From the NCBI RefSeq assembly GCF_041296385.1, contig NC_091033.1, positions 14,216,001 through 14,280,000 of the forward strand: 64,000 bases of DNA, read 5' to 3'. Made by a program: the position numbers and the translations under genes. This document shows, in pieces, positions 1 through 12,259 of the stretch. Source of the DNA: Aphelocoma coerulescens. Taxonomy: Eukaryota; Chordata; Aves; Passeriformes; Corvidae. The notes below the pieces were generated by a model. That model did not search any database. It was given only the letters and a program-made list of their open reading frames with translations, and was not told the origin of the DNA. Within the stretch, counting starts at the first letter, position 1; every line of letters starts with the position of its first letter.

Positions 1-3000
1 GTATAAAATCAGGCTTCATATGTGGCTCATCCTTTCCAAGCATCTTAAAACTATAAATGAGTCATGACTCATTCCTGCAACACCTAAGTTATGTAAGTGG
101 TCCTGCTAATTTACTGGAATATCTCGCATAACTAATCATTTCCAGGATCAAACTCTGACGCCTCGGAGACCTCTGAGCTATGAAGAGCTCCTTTAGAAAC
201 AGAGAAGTTAAAACCCAACCTCACACAATGAGGCAAAAGCAGCACAGGGGACAGAACCTGCATCACCTGACTCTCTCTGCCAAACTCAAGCCATGAACCC
301 CTCTTTTGGCAAAGCTCAGCAACTCAGAAAGCTCAGGGAGAATGGAGAGGAAAAGAGCTTGGCTGTGGAGAGGTTTGGGGGTGGCATTCCTTTCCTGCCT
401 GCTTTCTGTTCCCAGTGAGGTGCAGCTCATCTCCTCGCTGTCTCCTGCTGCACTTTGGTTAATGGTCTCGCTCCAGCATCAAATATTACATTTATGGATT
501 ACAAATTTATTGACATTTGACATTTGCATCAGCTTTCACCTGATCAACAGGAGCTCTGACTGCCAAAGGGAGTTATTATGGAAGATTTCAACAGCCATGG
601 GAATGCCAAAAAGGTCATTAAATCATATCGGGAAAACAATGTGTTCATAGCATTCGTACATTTAGTCTTGCCAGTAAATCTTCTGGTTGATGCTTGGACC
701 ACCTACTGATGATACTCAAAGAAAAGGAGAAACAGGGAGAATCGAAGAGATGAATTAAATTAAAACCAAATGACATGACGCCTGGCACAGTGGGATCTTT
801 AATTTTCTACTCTATGAATCCAGAATAAGCAAAAAAAGCAAAACAAAGCACAGTGGCTTGACTTTCTCAGAGTGATTTCCCTCCATACAGGCAGGGCTCA
901 GCTAAATAATCCTGAGTAATGTGTGCACCCCACATTATTGCATGAGATTTGTATGTGGGAGGTGCTGGATTCAGAAAACATATGGCACATGGAAAACAAA
1001 TGACAGGGTGTGCTTTTACACTCGTGCTGGCTATACTTATCACTCTTGTTGATATTTTTTTCCAGACGTGAAATATGAATGTAGGAACTTTTACCTTAAT
1101 CTCTTCAGAAAAATACCCAGAGTTAATTTTTTGTGCATTTGTGATTTACAGGAGGCCACTACATAATTCCTGGGAGAGCAGAAAAGGCTTTAAAAAACAT
1201 GGATCAAATAAACACAATTACCTCCCTCATCGTTTTTTCCTTGGATGACAAACCTGGGTCTTGCACCATAAAAACACCCAGGCCAACAGATTGGGGCTCC
1301 ATGGAATTAGAGAGGGAAGTGAGTTACTGGACTGGGAGCCCACCCACAGCCTGTCTGGGCCTGGCCAGTGTAGGCTGAGCTCCACTGGAGGCTGATCCTG
1401 AGCTGAGTGAGCACAAAGGAAGTTTTGAGTTTGCCCTTCACTGGTGGAAGAGCAGCGTGTTCACCTCACATGAACACAGGCAGAAATAGACCATGGCATT
1501 GTCATATCCCAGAAGGAATCTTCGGTGGTGTCCCTTGGGGTGTAGATGAGGAGGTGGGAAAGAGGAAATGGCAGTCTCTTTGATGTAAGGGAAGTGGGCA
1601 GCCATGAGGACGCAGTTCCAGAGGAGATCAGTGCCAGCAGCTTGTCTTGGCCCCCTAAAACAGCTGGTGTGGTGTAGCCACTGCTGTGCTTGGAGCATGG
1701 ACAACAGAGGTGGAATGAAGAGTGGCAAAGGCACTCAGGGAATGGGGCAGAAAAGTTCTCCCAACCCTTGGTTTGAAGCAAGAGAGAGGTGGAGGTGGAC
1801 CTGGATGGAGATATTGATGGGCAGCCACGCCAGGGCACCGCTGACATGGGCTGCAGTAGATACCCCCAGGTCACCTGTGTGGTTCGTGGTACAAACTTTG
1901 GGGGGTCAGAAAGGGGGAACATTTGTGAGTTTTCATTAAATGACTGAAAACAGCAGTTTCACACTGGAGTTTGAACAGTTCTCCCAGAGGAGAGGGCAAA
2001 CCCACTTCTGTGTGCACAGAGTGCAGAGAGCATCCGTTCACCCTGAGGCCTGGATCCTCTGCAGCTCAGGCTTCCCAAAGGAGGAATTCCTTCTCCTTCT
2101 TCTGGAACAGCACTGAGCAAATGGTCTTGGCTGGCCCGAGGAAAGGCTGGTGAGGAGAGGCAGAATCTGCCCTGCACAGACCACACTGTGCTTGGTCTGA
2201 CACAGCTGCTGGAAGAGGTGGAGAGCAGGGGAACCAGCACATCAAAGGCACTCCAGCCACCTCTCCTTTCCTTTCAAAAATGTCACTGCGGCACCCTCTG
2301 CTTTCTGTAACAATGTTTATCATTGTTCTTCGATTGTCTGGGACAATAAATGGTTAGAAATGAGCATATATCACCAGGAAATCTCTGCCTGCCCCTTCCC
2401 CCAAGCAGTGTCATAAAAACGTACAAATTCACATTAATAATGAAGTGCATTTCCCCGAGAAGCCACTGTGTATCTCAGGGAGAGCAGGCAAGGTGGCAGT
2501 TGCTGCAGAGTTTCCTATTAAAGAGCAGAGCAAATACTCATAAATCTGATGAGGGGCCAAAGCACATGTTAGGGCTGTCTCCCTCTTAATGGAACCTTTT
2601 CTGAAATGAAAAAAATATATATCTCGATACATTCAGGGTATTCATTAGACATGACAACCTCCTCCGCTCCCCACGGCTCCCTCCCCCACTCCTGCATGTG
2701 CTGACCCCCAGCAGAAGATCTGAGTGCTGGCAGGGAGGGAGTTTGGAGGGGAGGAGGAACTGTTTGGTTTTAGTAAAGGGATTGTGTAAATTTGCTACAA
2801 TGGACAAGTTCCCTCCTGGCCCTGTGTGTTCCTCCTTCCCTCCACTGCAGCCATTCCCAGGGCGTGCTCCTCTTGGATACCTGGGATCTGCCGTTCCCCA
2901 CAGGCAGCCCAGCTGTCCATCCATTGGGAATGAGCCAACAGAGCCAGGGCTGCTCCCCAGAGCAGGAGCCTCTTGCAGGAGACCTCTCCTGCCCCCTCAC

Positions 3001-5089
3001 ACCTTTGAGGGCTCAGCCAACTCGTGCTCCTGGGAAAACACAATTCTCCAGGCACAGGGAGAAAGCAGGATGAGGATCAGCCCCCTTGGCTCCCTCAGCG
3101 CTGGGATTTTGTTGCCTTTTAACAAAATGTTGTGTTGTGTTTTAATGTTATCCTGGCTGGACACCCTGGGGAGGGTGACATGCTCTTGGAGAAAATCCAC
3201 AGTCCAGTTTAAGCTGTGAGCTCTGTACTGGGTGTTTGTTCCACCCCATTCCCCCGCTGGCAGGGAGAGTCCTGGGCTGGAGCTGCCCTGGTGCAAATCC
3301 TGCTTGGATTTCTGCAGGACCCAGCACAAAGGCCTGATCCCTTCTCTCAACAGCCCCTGCCTGATGCACAAACACACCCAGCTCCAAACTGAGGGGATGG
3401 GAAGAGACAGCAGAATGAGGCCTGAAGACTACAGCTTAATAATCATGAATTATCTGTTCATTATCCCAATAAATAGTGAAAAATCTCTTCCTCCTTTCCT
3501 CCTCCCATGAAGCCATATCTATAATTTTCCTCATTTTCCGTCTGTGCTCCATCATATTTGCACTGAGTGATCATTCTGCTAAATTACATTATTTTTATTG
3601 AAAGGTGCTTTGGAGGGCTGGATACTGATCATGTCTTTTCTTTTTGTTATTGATCTTTGTGATTTGATTGCTGAGGTGTAAAATGTATAAATAAGACTCA
3701 GGTACCCTTCCTTTGAAATCTCACCGGGTAAAAATGTTCTGCTATAGATTATGAAGGCTGTAGCATTTAATAATATCAGGCACAGCAAGGAGAAGGCAAG
3801 ATTTTGATGTCCTTATGAATAGTGAATGCTGGAGGAGGCTGGTACTGTTCAAGGTCAGTTAAAATCTGGTCGAAAGTTGCTGTTTCTTTGTGAGCAGAGG
3901 AGCTCCTGCCTCGGAACTGCCACATGCAATGTGTTTGTACAGAGCCCAGGAACAATGTGGGCTGACCCAGTGGGTTGGAAGCTCAAATGCAATGTTAAAT
4001 AATACTGATCTTAATAGCAACATGTAGTATTCCTAAAATCCAGGAAATCTGCACGGATACATCAGCGCTGCCACAGTCTGATGGATCATCTGGCCTGACC
4101 CTGCTCTCAGGGAAGCCAAGAACACACTATTATTGGGTGTACAAGGACCAAGATTGTCCTTGATGGCTAGATTGAAAAAATGTTATCCAGGAAAATTTTG
4201 AAGATTTAAAAATGTTCAGTTAAAAAAAACAAAAATCTGGATCTACCACTTCAGGGAAACAGTGATAAATTTCAAAGGATTAGGGGAACTGAGGCTTCAC
4301 TAGAACAGGATTATTTTGAGGAAGGAGTGATGGGTTGGAGGTAGTACCTTGCTTCAGCAGGATTTTGCTTCAGCAAAAAGGCCAACCTGTTTCTTTTCCT
4401 ACCTCTGTCTCCTCTTCTTCTTTGTTCATCCCAACAAAAATTTATTTTAAAATGGAACTTCCCCACAGATTTTCTCTTCCCATTGAGAAGCCATCCTTTA
4501 TCCAAAAAGACATTTTCCGGAAAGTCCCATTTGAATGGAAAGTCAACATGTCCATGGGATGAACCCTCTTTTTCTGGCTGATGACATGGGGAGCAGAACC
4601 CTTGGTTTTGCTGGTAAATTCTGCTCACAAAATTGTGGTGACACTACTGCAAGCAGCTAGATCCCAGCATGTCTGATTCTCCTGAAAGGGTCTCTCAGCT
4701 TCTAATATTTGTTGCTAAGAAGAAATGAAAGTTGAAGAGCAAACTAAATTCTCTAAAATAGAATTTTGGACCACTGATTCACAAAATTGTCCTTGACCAT
4801 GAAACAGCCATATTGGCTAACAGTGGAACGTGATCAGAGCAGCTCCTACTGCTTCAGAGGGATGAGAAAATAAAATCCAGAGAAGAAAAAAATCTTCTAT
4901 TTTGGTATACTTAACACATACAGTTATCTACGTGTCCTATATATCATTTAACAAATTGCTTTGCAATTCTTACAGGGCGTGGTATAATGACTGATTTAAA
5001 ATCACTGCATTGCTTAAACTGCATTGTTCTTCATCAAGTTGAGTCATTTTTATGTGAAGTGTCAAGCTCTCTAACAAATAACTGCTGCC

Positions 5090-5420
5090 AGACAAATCAA
5101 GTTCCTCATCTTAAAGCTACGGCTAAATAGTTTATAGCTTTAATCTGCTCACTGAGGTGTGCAGTCTATGACAGTAATTATAAATGCAAGGAGAAATTAT
5201 AGCTGAATGCTTTAACTGCATTAGGAGCCATTTGATGAACAATCATGATTGCCTGCTCATTTTCAACAATAGAGGGCAAGTTAGTGTCAGTGCATTAGAG
5301 AATTTTCAGTTCTGCTCTGCTCTTTCTTCCATTTACCACAGAATGTCAGTTGTCTCCTATAAAGTAGAAAAAAAGCGCCGTAGAAGCTTTAAACTTGATG
5401 GTTAAAAAAAGACAAAGGAG
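5090..5420. promoter_or_regulatory. Candidate conserved non-coding element
   Basis: This is a non-repetitive AT-rich tract with homeodomain-type cores (TAATTATA), an AATCATGATTG palindromic stretch at about 5240, and no low-complexity runs. It contains no coding potential beyond a 73-residue chance frame. It resembles the enhancer-like elements that surround developmental regulators. Conservation was not tested. Confidence 0.35.
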
Positions 5421-5489
5421 GAAACAGAGAGAAAAACTGTTTATCATTATGACTCATTTTTTTTTTTTTGTTTTGCAGCAGCCTTACTT

Positions 5490-5830
5490 TCAAATTAGTT
5501 CATCTCAGGTAGCTGCCTGTTCGTTTATCGGGGTCTTTTGAAACAGAAATCCCCCCAGTCAGGCTGGTTAATTTGACTTTATTGAGACTCATTTCTATCA
5601 AAAGTTGTAGCTAAGGCCACAGAGAGCCTCAGTCAGTGACCAGCTCCGAGCCAATCTCACCTGCCTCTGAAGTGACAAATACAATTCTGCCCTGCCTTTT
5701 TCCTCAGAACAGCATAAAAATTCTAATTCGGTTGAAGAAATGAACAAATGTTCTTCAAGGTACAAGTCAACATGCAAATTACTTCTAATTAAAGCCATGT
5801 TTCCTAATGTTCATGGGTTTTCTATGAAGA
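5490..5830. promoter_or_regulatory. Candidate conserved non-coding element
   Basis: This unique-looking tract follows a T run and carries GTTTATCGGGG, GGTTAATTTGAC, TCTAATTCGG and ATGCAAATTACTTCTAATTAAAG. The last string packs an octamer-like ATGCAAAT and a TAATTA homeodomain core within about 25 bases (5770-5795). This suggests a POU/homeodomain enhancer, but only as inference. Confidence 0.38.
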
Positions 5831-8800
5831 ACAGCAATAAAAACAAATTTGAAATGGGTTAAATGAAAGAGAATAGAGATGTCTGATTGTTGTATATTAC
5901 ACATAATCTTACTTTATATTATTAAACCCATATCATTTAGAAGAATTCAGGAAAACACCAAAGATGAATATAAAAGAGATATATACCTTTACATTTAAGA
6001 AGAATTTATGGCAAATTTCTTATAAACAGCCTCACAGAGGTCTTAAAAATAAATCCATACCCATAACACATTTTTCTACAATACTAACCCAGATTATTCA
6101 TTTATATTTTTAATGATAGCTAACGTTTGACAATATAACCTCTACTGGTAAATGCCACTGAAATATAAAGTACTTTATGTATTTCTATACTTCAAGTACT
6201 CTTTCCATTGTTTTATTTCCATTTATTTCAATCTATATTCTCTATTTTTTTGCCTATTTCACTACAATTTTGTCTGCAAGAAGGAAACAAAAATGCATAT
6301 GTGTGTTTTAAGGATCTCAGCTTTATATTTCTCATTTCTAAATACTGTGCTCCCCTCTGTTATTATTCAGATGTATACTGGATCTAAAAAATAACACGGC
6401 AAGAGTAAGTAAACTCTGAAAATCCCTGTTATTTGATTTAGTCTCCTTGCAGATTTGTGAAGAATCTGTATGAATAAACTCTGGCCTCCCCACTCCCAAC
6501 CTCGTCAGAACTTCGGGAGGCTTTCGGCTCCGAAACTGTAATAAAATCTTTACAATGCCATCCCAAATACCCCATCATTTCAGACAATTTGTGCTATCAT
6601 GCATACCAACTGAAATTATAGCTCCAGATAACAGTGCTATCACTCTGCCATTGCAATTTAAATATATTTTTTCAAAGGTAAGATACAACCTGCATCTTGA
6701 TATAAATTAGAAATGGATGAGTATTACGAGGACAGCAATTTCTCGGGATCCAGAGGCAGGAAGGACAGTCCCTTATTTATGTAGTTACACATCACCTGAA
6801 TAATATGTCTCTGTGCAGGTTATTACAATGCAGAAACCACTTTTTTTTTTTCCCTTGGAGATTTTTTTCTCCCCCTTTGTGTTTGTTCCTCCAATCCTCA
6901 GCAACAGTAACGTGTTTACAAAGGTGGGTGTTTGGTTTGCCTCTGAGTAATAACACGGTGCTTTTAAGACCAAATCTGAAACATTTGTCACGCATTAAGC
7001 CATGAATGTGCCAAAATAACTGTTGTATTAATATATCTGGCAGATAGCTTTTGTTTGATAGTACCCAAATTACTGGTTTGCTCTGATATCTCTTGTGTGA
7101 AAACTATGAATGGCAGAGTCTTAATAATCATCAACTGGTGGGGAAAGAAACAAAGTATGGGATGTTTATTCCTATCCAGTCTCTCAGCAAGGATGATTTG
7201 GAATGCCCAGGAAAACAAGCAACATTCTAATGTTGGGTTAAAATGCCCAAATAGATACTTTAGGGCATTAGCCCTATTTAGAAAACAAACTCCTTTCGAG
7301 TGAGATGGAATTTTGCTGGCTAAAATATGCAGGAAGCATAAATCTCCTCCAGTGCAGACAGCACGAACAAGATGCATGCAAAACTTAAATCTTACTGCAC
7401 TTGAACGCTGACGTTGTACTCCATGGCAATAGCTTACATTACCCAGCCCAAAGTAACCCCTTGATTAGTGGTTTAAATTATTCAAAAGTAGCCTTTTTAA
7501 TGGAGCTTAAGTGACACACAGCCCTCGTGCCGGCTCTGGCCACAGAAAGTGTTTCCTAAAGCTTCATGAATATTTGCAGCAAACAAATGGGAAATCTTCC
7601 CCCAAAAGGGGGTTGAGCCCCTGTCCCCTCCATCAGCCAGAGGATGGCCACAAAGCCAGGTGGCATCAGTGACAATTCACAGCACATCTTTCATTTTCAC
7701 CATGTGGCAAATTCATTTTCTGACTGTTATTGAAGTAATGAACACGTTGGAGAAAACCTGGATCTGCACGTGATTGTTCTGCAAACAGAGCCTGAGTCTG
7801 CTGGAGGAATTGCTGGGAACAGCTAAACAGAGCCCTCCTGGAAAAAAACTGGTTAGAACAAAAAACTTCTATTTGGACTTTTAGTTGATGTTCTGCATAT
7901 TTATTTAAATCAAGAATATTCAAGTTTGTGAATCAAGTAAAATTAAAAATGCAAAAATGGTGTGGCATCTGAATATTACATTACATGTTATAAACATTGG
8001 TTGTGGCAACTGGTGTATCTTGCAGCAAAAAAATAGCAACACTAACGTAGCAGTATCCTACTAACAGGTCTTGGAAATATTAAGCTTGTAAAAAATCTCA
8101 GTTAAGCATTAACTCCCCCAGGTTATATGAGAACTTGCACTGAAGTCAGTGATGTTTATGGATTTACTTCCACCAACACAAAGCAAAATATAATCAAATA
8201 TCTTAAAGATTAAAAAAGGAATGATGGAGAGAGAGGTTAAAATGTTGTGACAAAAAAGGCCACTCACAGTAGCAAGTGTTTAAGTAAGTGTAAAATATTA
8301 AAATATTTTACAAAACTGAACATCCAAATATCAACAGAAGAATAACTGAACTTCTAGATAGGAATTTTTCAGTTATTTGTAGATTCTTGAGGCTGTGTTT
8401 GAGATTATGAGAAACTTAGAATAATTGAGATTTTGCTAATTTGACTTTTGAATTGTCTTCTTTTTCCCCATCCAAATCAGATTTATTGGTGTGCTAGCAC
8501 TGAAAGAGGTAATAACCTTTTGGGTTTCAGCACTCTTTATCTGCTTTTTCCATTCTCACTGCAAAGAGTAGCACTTAGTTCTTGCATTCCACATGGAAGT
8601 GCAGTGGAGGTGAAATGATTTATTCTTAGGAACAAAAGAGAAATGGGCAAACAGCTATTTTGCAAATAATAAGCAGCAACATTTCTCTCTAGGGCTGTGT
8701 GGATTTGCACTGACCAAATTCTCTTCCTGAAAACGTTATAAAATGGATGTGTAGATGCGAGGGAGGAGCGGCGCAGCATACACGATGCATTTTATACTGT

Positions 8801-8876
8801 TTTCCTACTTTTACCAAAGCACGGAGCCTGACGGAGCCTCCTGGAAATGCTGAAATGAAAACTCACTATAGAGCAT

Positions 8877-8885
8877 GCATACCTT
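8877..8885 (-). promoter_or_regulatory. TSHZ2: Splice donor 8 bases after the TSHZ2 stop codon
   Basis: After the TAA stop (8893-8891, minus strand) come 8 more bases, CTCTTAAG, and then GTATGC. AAG|GTATGC is a good donor consensus with the cut between 8883 and 8882. From memory, human TSHZ2 has a third exon that is mostly 3'UTR, so a donor here fits the gene's known three-exon layout. An intron this close to the stop (well under 50 bases) should not trigger nonsense-mediated decay. No transcript evidence is available in the window. Confidence 0.7.
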
Positions 8886-8890
8886 AAGAG

Positions 8891-11800
8891 TTATTCTTCA
8901 TCCACTTCTGCTACAAACTGTGAATGGTGTTCTGGTGACTTGCTGTGTGTTTTGCTTAGATGAAGTTTTACTGCATGTTTGCTCGCAAATGTCCGACAGC
9001 ACAACTTACATTTGAACTTAGAGTCTGTGTCCTCTTCTCCAGCTATTGTTTCAGGAGATCTTTGAACTGAAACTCTGGAGATTTCTTGCTCTACCTTGGT
9101 TTGCTGCTCCACAGCCAGCCTGTTCATGTCTTTCATTTGGAAACCTAGGTGGGATTCTAAGTGGCTAATGTAAGTAGAGGGGGTTCGGAACTGAGATGCA
9201 CAGTCGCTGCAATAAAAGACTGGATGTCCTTTGTCCATGTTTTTCAAAAACTTTGTTCCTCCGGTTTTCCTAAGTTGATACTTGACATTTGCCAACCAGT
9301 GGCTGATGGTGGTCATCGACAGTCCAGTGAATTTGGAAATCTGCATACGCTCTTGTGGGCCTAGATCTGATAATAAATATTTACCTTCAGATGTCTGGAA
9401 GAGGCTGGAAGCAAACTGAGCTTGCAAAATGAGCAGATGCTGAGGGTTCCAGTTTGACTGTCTGCCCTTCCTTTTATGCAGAGTGGAGACTTCCGTGGAG
9501 ACATCCTCAAAGCGTCGGACATCTATTTCCAACTTCATGGACGGGATCCTTGAGGATGCAGCAGGTTTTGGTGTGGTAGCTTTGGGAAGAACTTTGACCA
9601 TGTCGGCGATGTCAGACAGAGCATGCTTTTGAGGTGGAGAAGTACAAGATTGTGCTTGAGCTGACTCAGCTTTCTTGCCTTTGGATTTGGTCAGGTCAAT
9701 AGGCTGATCATTGTTTTCAAACAAATAGTGCCTGGAAACACTTGCAGGCTTTGGTGGGGTTGGAGCAGGAGATAAAACTGGCTTCTCCATCATATTTAGA
9801 TTGGGTTTGTGGAACATGGAAATTGTGCTAGAGCTGGGGCTGCAGTTGGACTGAGGCTGTAAGGGCTCAGTGGCTTTGCCCAGGTGATTGTTCAGGACCG
9901 ACTGCAGAGCGCTCAGGGGGTTCACACAGGGCAGCTCCGAGGAATGGTTGGCAGCAGCACAACCATTACTGAGAGAAGCTGCTGGTGGCTCCTTGAGGAC
10001 TGGCTTTTCTTTTCCACTGTCCTCTTTAATTTTGTCTTCTTCTTTCAAGGGACACGGTTCTGACTTTTTTGGCTCCACAGAGGCTTCAGCTTTGAGGAGA
10101 GGTTCCCTCTCACTCTGGCTTAGCAAGGCCGGCTCAGCCTGGACACCTTCCTTAGCATAGTCCTTTTGTACCTCCTCCTTGTCCTCAGCCTCCTTCTTCA
10201 CTTGAGTGCACTGGCTCATGTTTGCTGAGATAGGGACCAGAGGCATCACCTTCCACTTGGGCGCTATGGGCCTCAGTTTATTGGTCATGGTTGGCCTGAT
10301 TTGGAGCACCTGGGACCCCACAGGCAAGGACGGCTTGGCTCCCTCGGAGAGCTGGTAAGCTGCGTGGATGCTGGGATACGCACTCCAGCTGGGAGCTCCG
10401 TTCTGAGCTTTATTGATGGCTGTTGTGACAGTGTTCTCCAAGGACTTTAAAATGTCCCCACCACCCTTTGAACCATCTTCTAAATCTTCTTCTCGGAGGT
10501 ACTGGTATTTCATTGTGGGGTCCAGGGGTTTCTGAAGAGTGTCTTCGTACTCCTCAGCTTTCACTGCTTTCTCATCTTTGTTTGCATCATCAGCTTTATC
10601 TTTTTTGCTTTCTTTTTTAAGTTCAGAGGCAGGACCAATGCATTCTGCAGATGATTTACTGGTTGACTTTGAAACGGGGCTGTCATTGGCTGGTGCTTCA
10701 GACAGCGACTGCATTTTCTCCACAGCTAAAGGATCCAGAACAAGTTGCTTTCCTTTCTTTGAAGCTGAACTCGTGACTTTCAAGAAATGGCCAGTCACCA
10801 TCATGTGGGTCGTGAGCTGCTGCAGGGTATCATGGGAGCTTCCACATTCCATGCACTTCAAAATCTGGGATTTGCAGGCCTCGAACTGCCAGGTGTAGCT
10901 GGCCCCGTTCTGGTACCCATAGCGGTTGTTGGAGGAGAGCTGCAGGTTCGTGTTCTTCTGAGGAGAGAAGGTGTCGGAGAAAGACCCCGTCGTGGAGTCG
11001 GGGGAGCAAGGCCTGTTCACATCAAACACACGTTTCTTGGCTGGAGTGACCATTTTTGAAGAAATGGTTGGTACTGGCTCCTTCAAAGGCACTTTTTGGT
11101 AATGTTTTGTTTTTATCATATGAACACTCAGATCTTGAAGGGAATCAAAAGAGTCACCACAGAACATACACTTCAGAACTTTTTGTGCATCTTCCTTGTC
11201 CATGTCCTGGAAGGCCCTTTTCCGGGGCTTAGAGTAGCTCGTAGGTCTGTGCTTGTCCTTTTTGTGGTTGTCATCCTGGTAGTGCCCTGTCTCGTTCATG
11301 TGGACCGTGAGTTCTACCAAGGTGTCGTAGGCAGCGCTGCACTGCCGGCAGCGGAACCGGCTGGCGCCCGTGAACACAGTCCCACACATTTTGCTGCTCT
11401 GCCTGTAGAGCTGCACCGAGCTGAACAGGTTGGGCTTGGAGACAGGCCTGGAAGGTAAATTCTGCTGCAAGCTTTTGGACAGTGCGTCTTGGTGCCAGTC
11501 GAAATCAGCTTTGTTCCCTCCGTTCCTGTTGTCGCAACTCCTCTTTTCAGAGTTGGACAACTTGAAACCCAGCCCCAAGCCTGTCCAGTAAGAGTCCGAC
11601 AGGATGTTGGCATAGACTGCTGTCATTTTATCCATGCAATCGTGTGTTTCGCTCTGAGCTTTGGGGTGGGCGCTGCTTTTGGGGTCCTGGGGCTCCCTGG
11701 AGCAGATGTTTTTGATATCTGCCACATGGTCACTACTGTCACTCAGTAGTGATTCGTTCTCTGCATCCTGGTTGGACATGTGACTGACAGGGGAATTCTG

Positions 11801-11961
11801 GAAACTGAAGTTCCCTTTCTGCTCAGGACCCACTTCGTGCTCCTCATCCGTGCCAGTGTCATTGCTGCCCTGCAGCTGAGCAGTTGAGTTGCTGTCATCG
11901 TCATCTTCTTCCTCCTCCTTTATGTCTTCCTCTTCCTTTAAATCTTCCTCTTGGACATAAC
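8891..11961 (-). CDS. TSHZ2: Teashirt zinc finger homeobox 2, large coding exon (partial CDS, 3' part including stop)
   Basis: This exon encodes nearly all of a nuclear zinc-finger/homeobox transcription factor of the Teashirt family. Family members act mainly as repressors with CtBP in development. The visible frame gives 1022 residues after a Gly codon split by the intron; with about 14 residues from exon 1 the protein would be about 1036 aa, close to human TSHZ2 as I recall it. In that inferred numbering I see an acidic Glu/Asp run near residues 23-36. C2H2 fingers lie at about 218-240, 278-300 and 383-405 (C-x2-C-x12-H-x5-H, the wide Tsh type). A CtBP motif PIDLT is at about 767-771. An atypical homeodomain at about 843-912 contains ISHWLANVKYQLR. 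Two C-terminal fingers are at about 931-951 and 998-1019. The text matches TSHZ2 rather than TSHZ1 or TSHZ3 over long stretches, for example GPEQKG and the ending VDEE. No frameshift or internal stop was seen. The first start-like codon, at 11833, is GTG and is read as an internal Val. Confidence 0.97.
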
Positions 11962-11999
11962 CTGAAATGTAATGTCAATATATGAAACAACCTGTTAAA
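11962..11999 (-). promoter_or_regulatory. TSHZ2: Splice acceptor of the large TSHZ2 exon
   Basis: On the minus strand the intron ends ATTACATTTCAG at 11962 and the exon begins GTTATGTCCAAG at 11961. The first two exon bases complete a split Gly codon and the next codon is Tyr. This matches the ...AAGY... junction I recall for TSHZ2, where exon 1 encodes the MPRRKQQ-type start. The pyrimidine tract is weak. A branch-point-like TTTAACA lies about 34 bases upstream of the exon (branch A near 11995), and a TTGAC lies about 14 bases upstream. Frame continuity and homology make this the chosen exon start. Confidence 0.88.
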
Positions 12000-12197
12000 G
12001 GAGAATGCTACAGTTCCAGTTTTCTAGTTTCACTGTGTATTTTCTCTACTAGATTTTGCTTTAATCTATAACTATATTCTCTGTTAGTTCTGGAAGTGAA
12101 AAAAAAGCCAAATAATGTCTCTTTTTTGGTGAAGGTTGCTGCATTTTGTTGGCAGATGATCATAATTCTTTATAACTGCCAGAGATCCCAAGTTAAT

Positions 12198-12256
12198 AAT
12201 TTTCCTGTCATGGGAGTATAATTCTAACTGTCCTGTAATGGGACAGTTGGAAAATT
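12198..12256. repeat. Nested inverted repeat with an embedded direct repeat
   Basis: AACTGTCC (12226-12233) and GGACAGTT (12241-12248) form perfect 8-bp arms around a 7-base loop. A second perfect pair, AATTTTCC (12198-12205) and GGAAAATT (12249-12256), flanks the hairpin. A 13-base direct repeat, TCCTGT(C/A)ATGGGA, occurs at 12203-12215 and 12231-12243. It lies about 240 bases inside intron 1 from the large TSHZ2 exon. Its function is unknown. Confidence 0.7.
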
Positions 12257-12259
12257 TGT

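Larger units (their letters stand above)
1..8882. other. Probable TSHZ2 intron 2 or 3' flank, without recognised genes
   Basis: This is AT-rich non-coding DNA downstream of the TSHZ2 coding exon. All open frames here are short (at most about 170 aa) and have no recognisable domains. If the donor at 8883/8882 is used, the segment is intronic and the 3'UTR exon is outside the window. I saw no convincing terminal exon. It contains the enhancer-like tracts described at 5090-5420 and 5490-5830 and a run of T at 5459-5469. A weak repeat-like stretch near 4073-4110 was not called. Confidence 0.7.

Noticed and set aside
4073..4110. GATGGATCATCTGGCCTGAC-like text resembling an old reptile repeat
   Set aside because: Only about 30 bases match from memory and the flanks do not continue the pattern.
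9161..11749. Plus-strand frames of 67-120 residues
   Set aside because: These are shadows antisense to the TSHZ2 exon.
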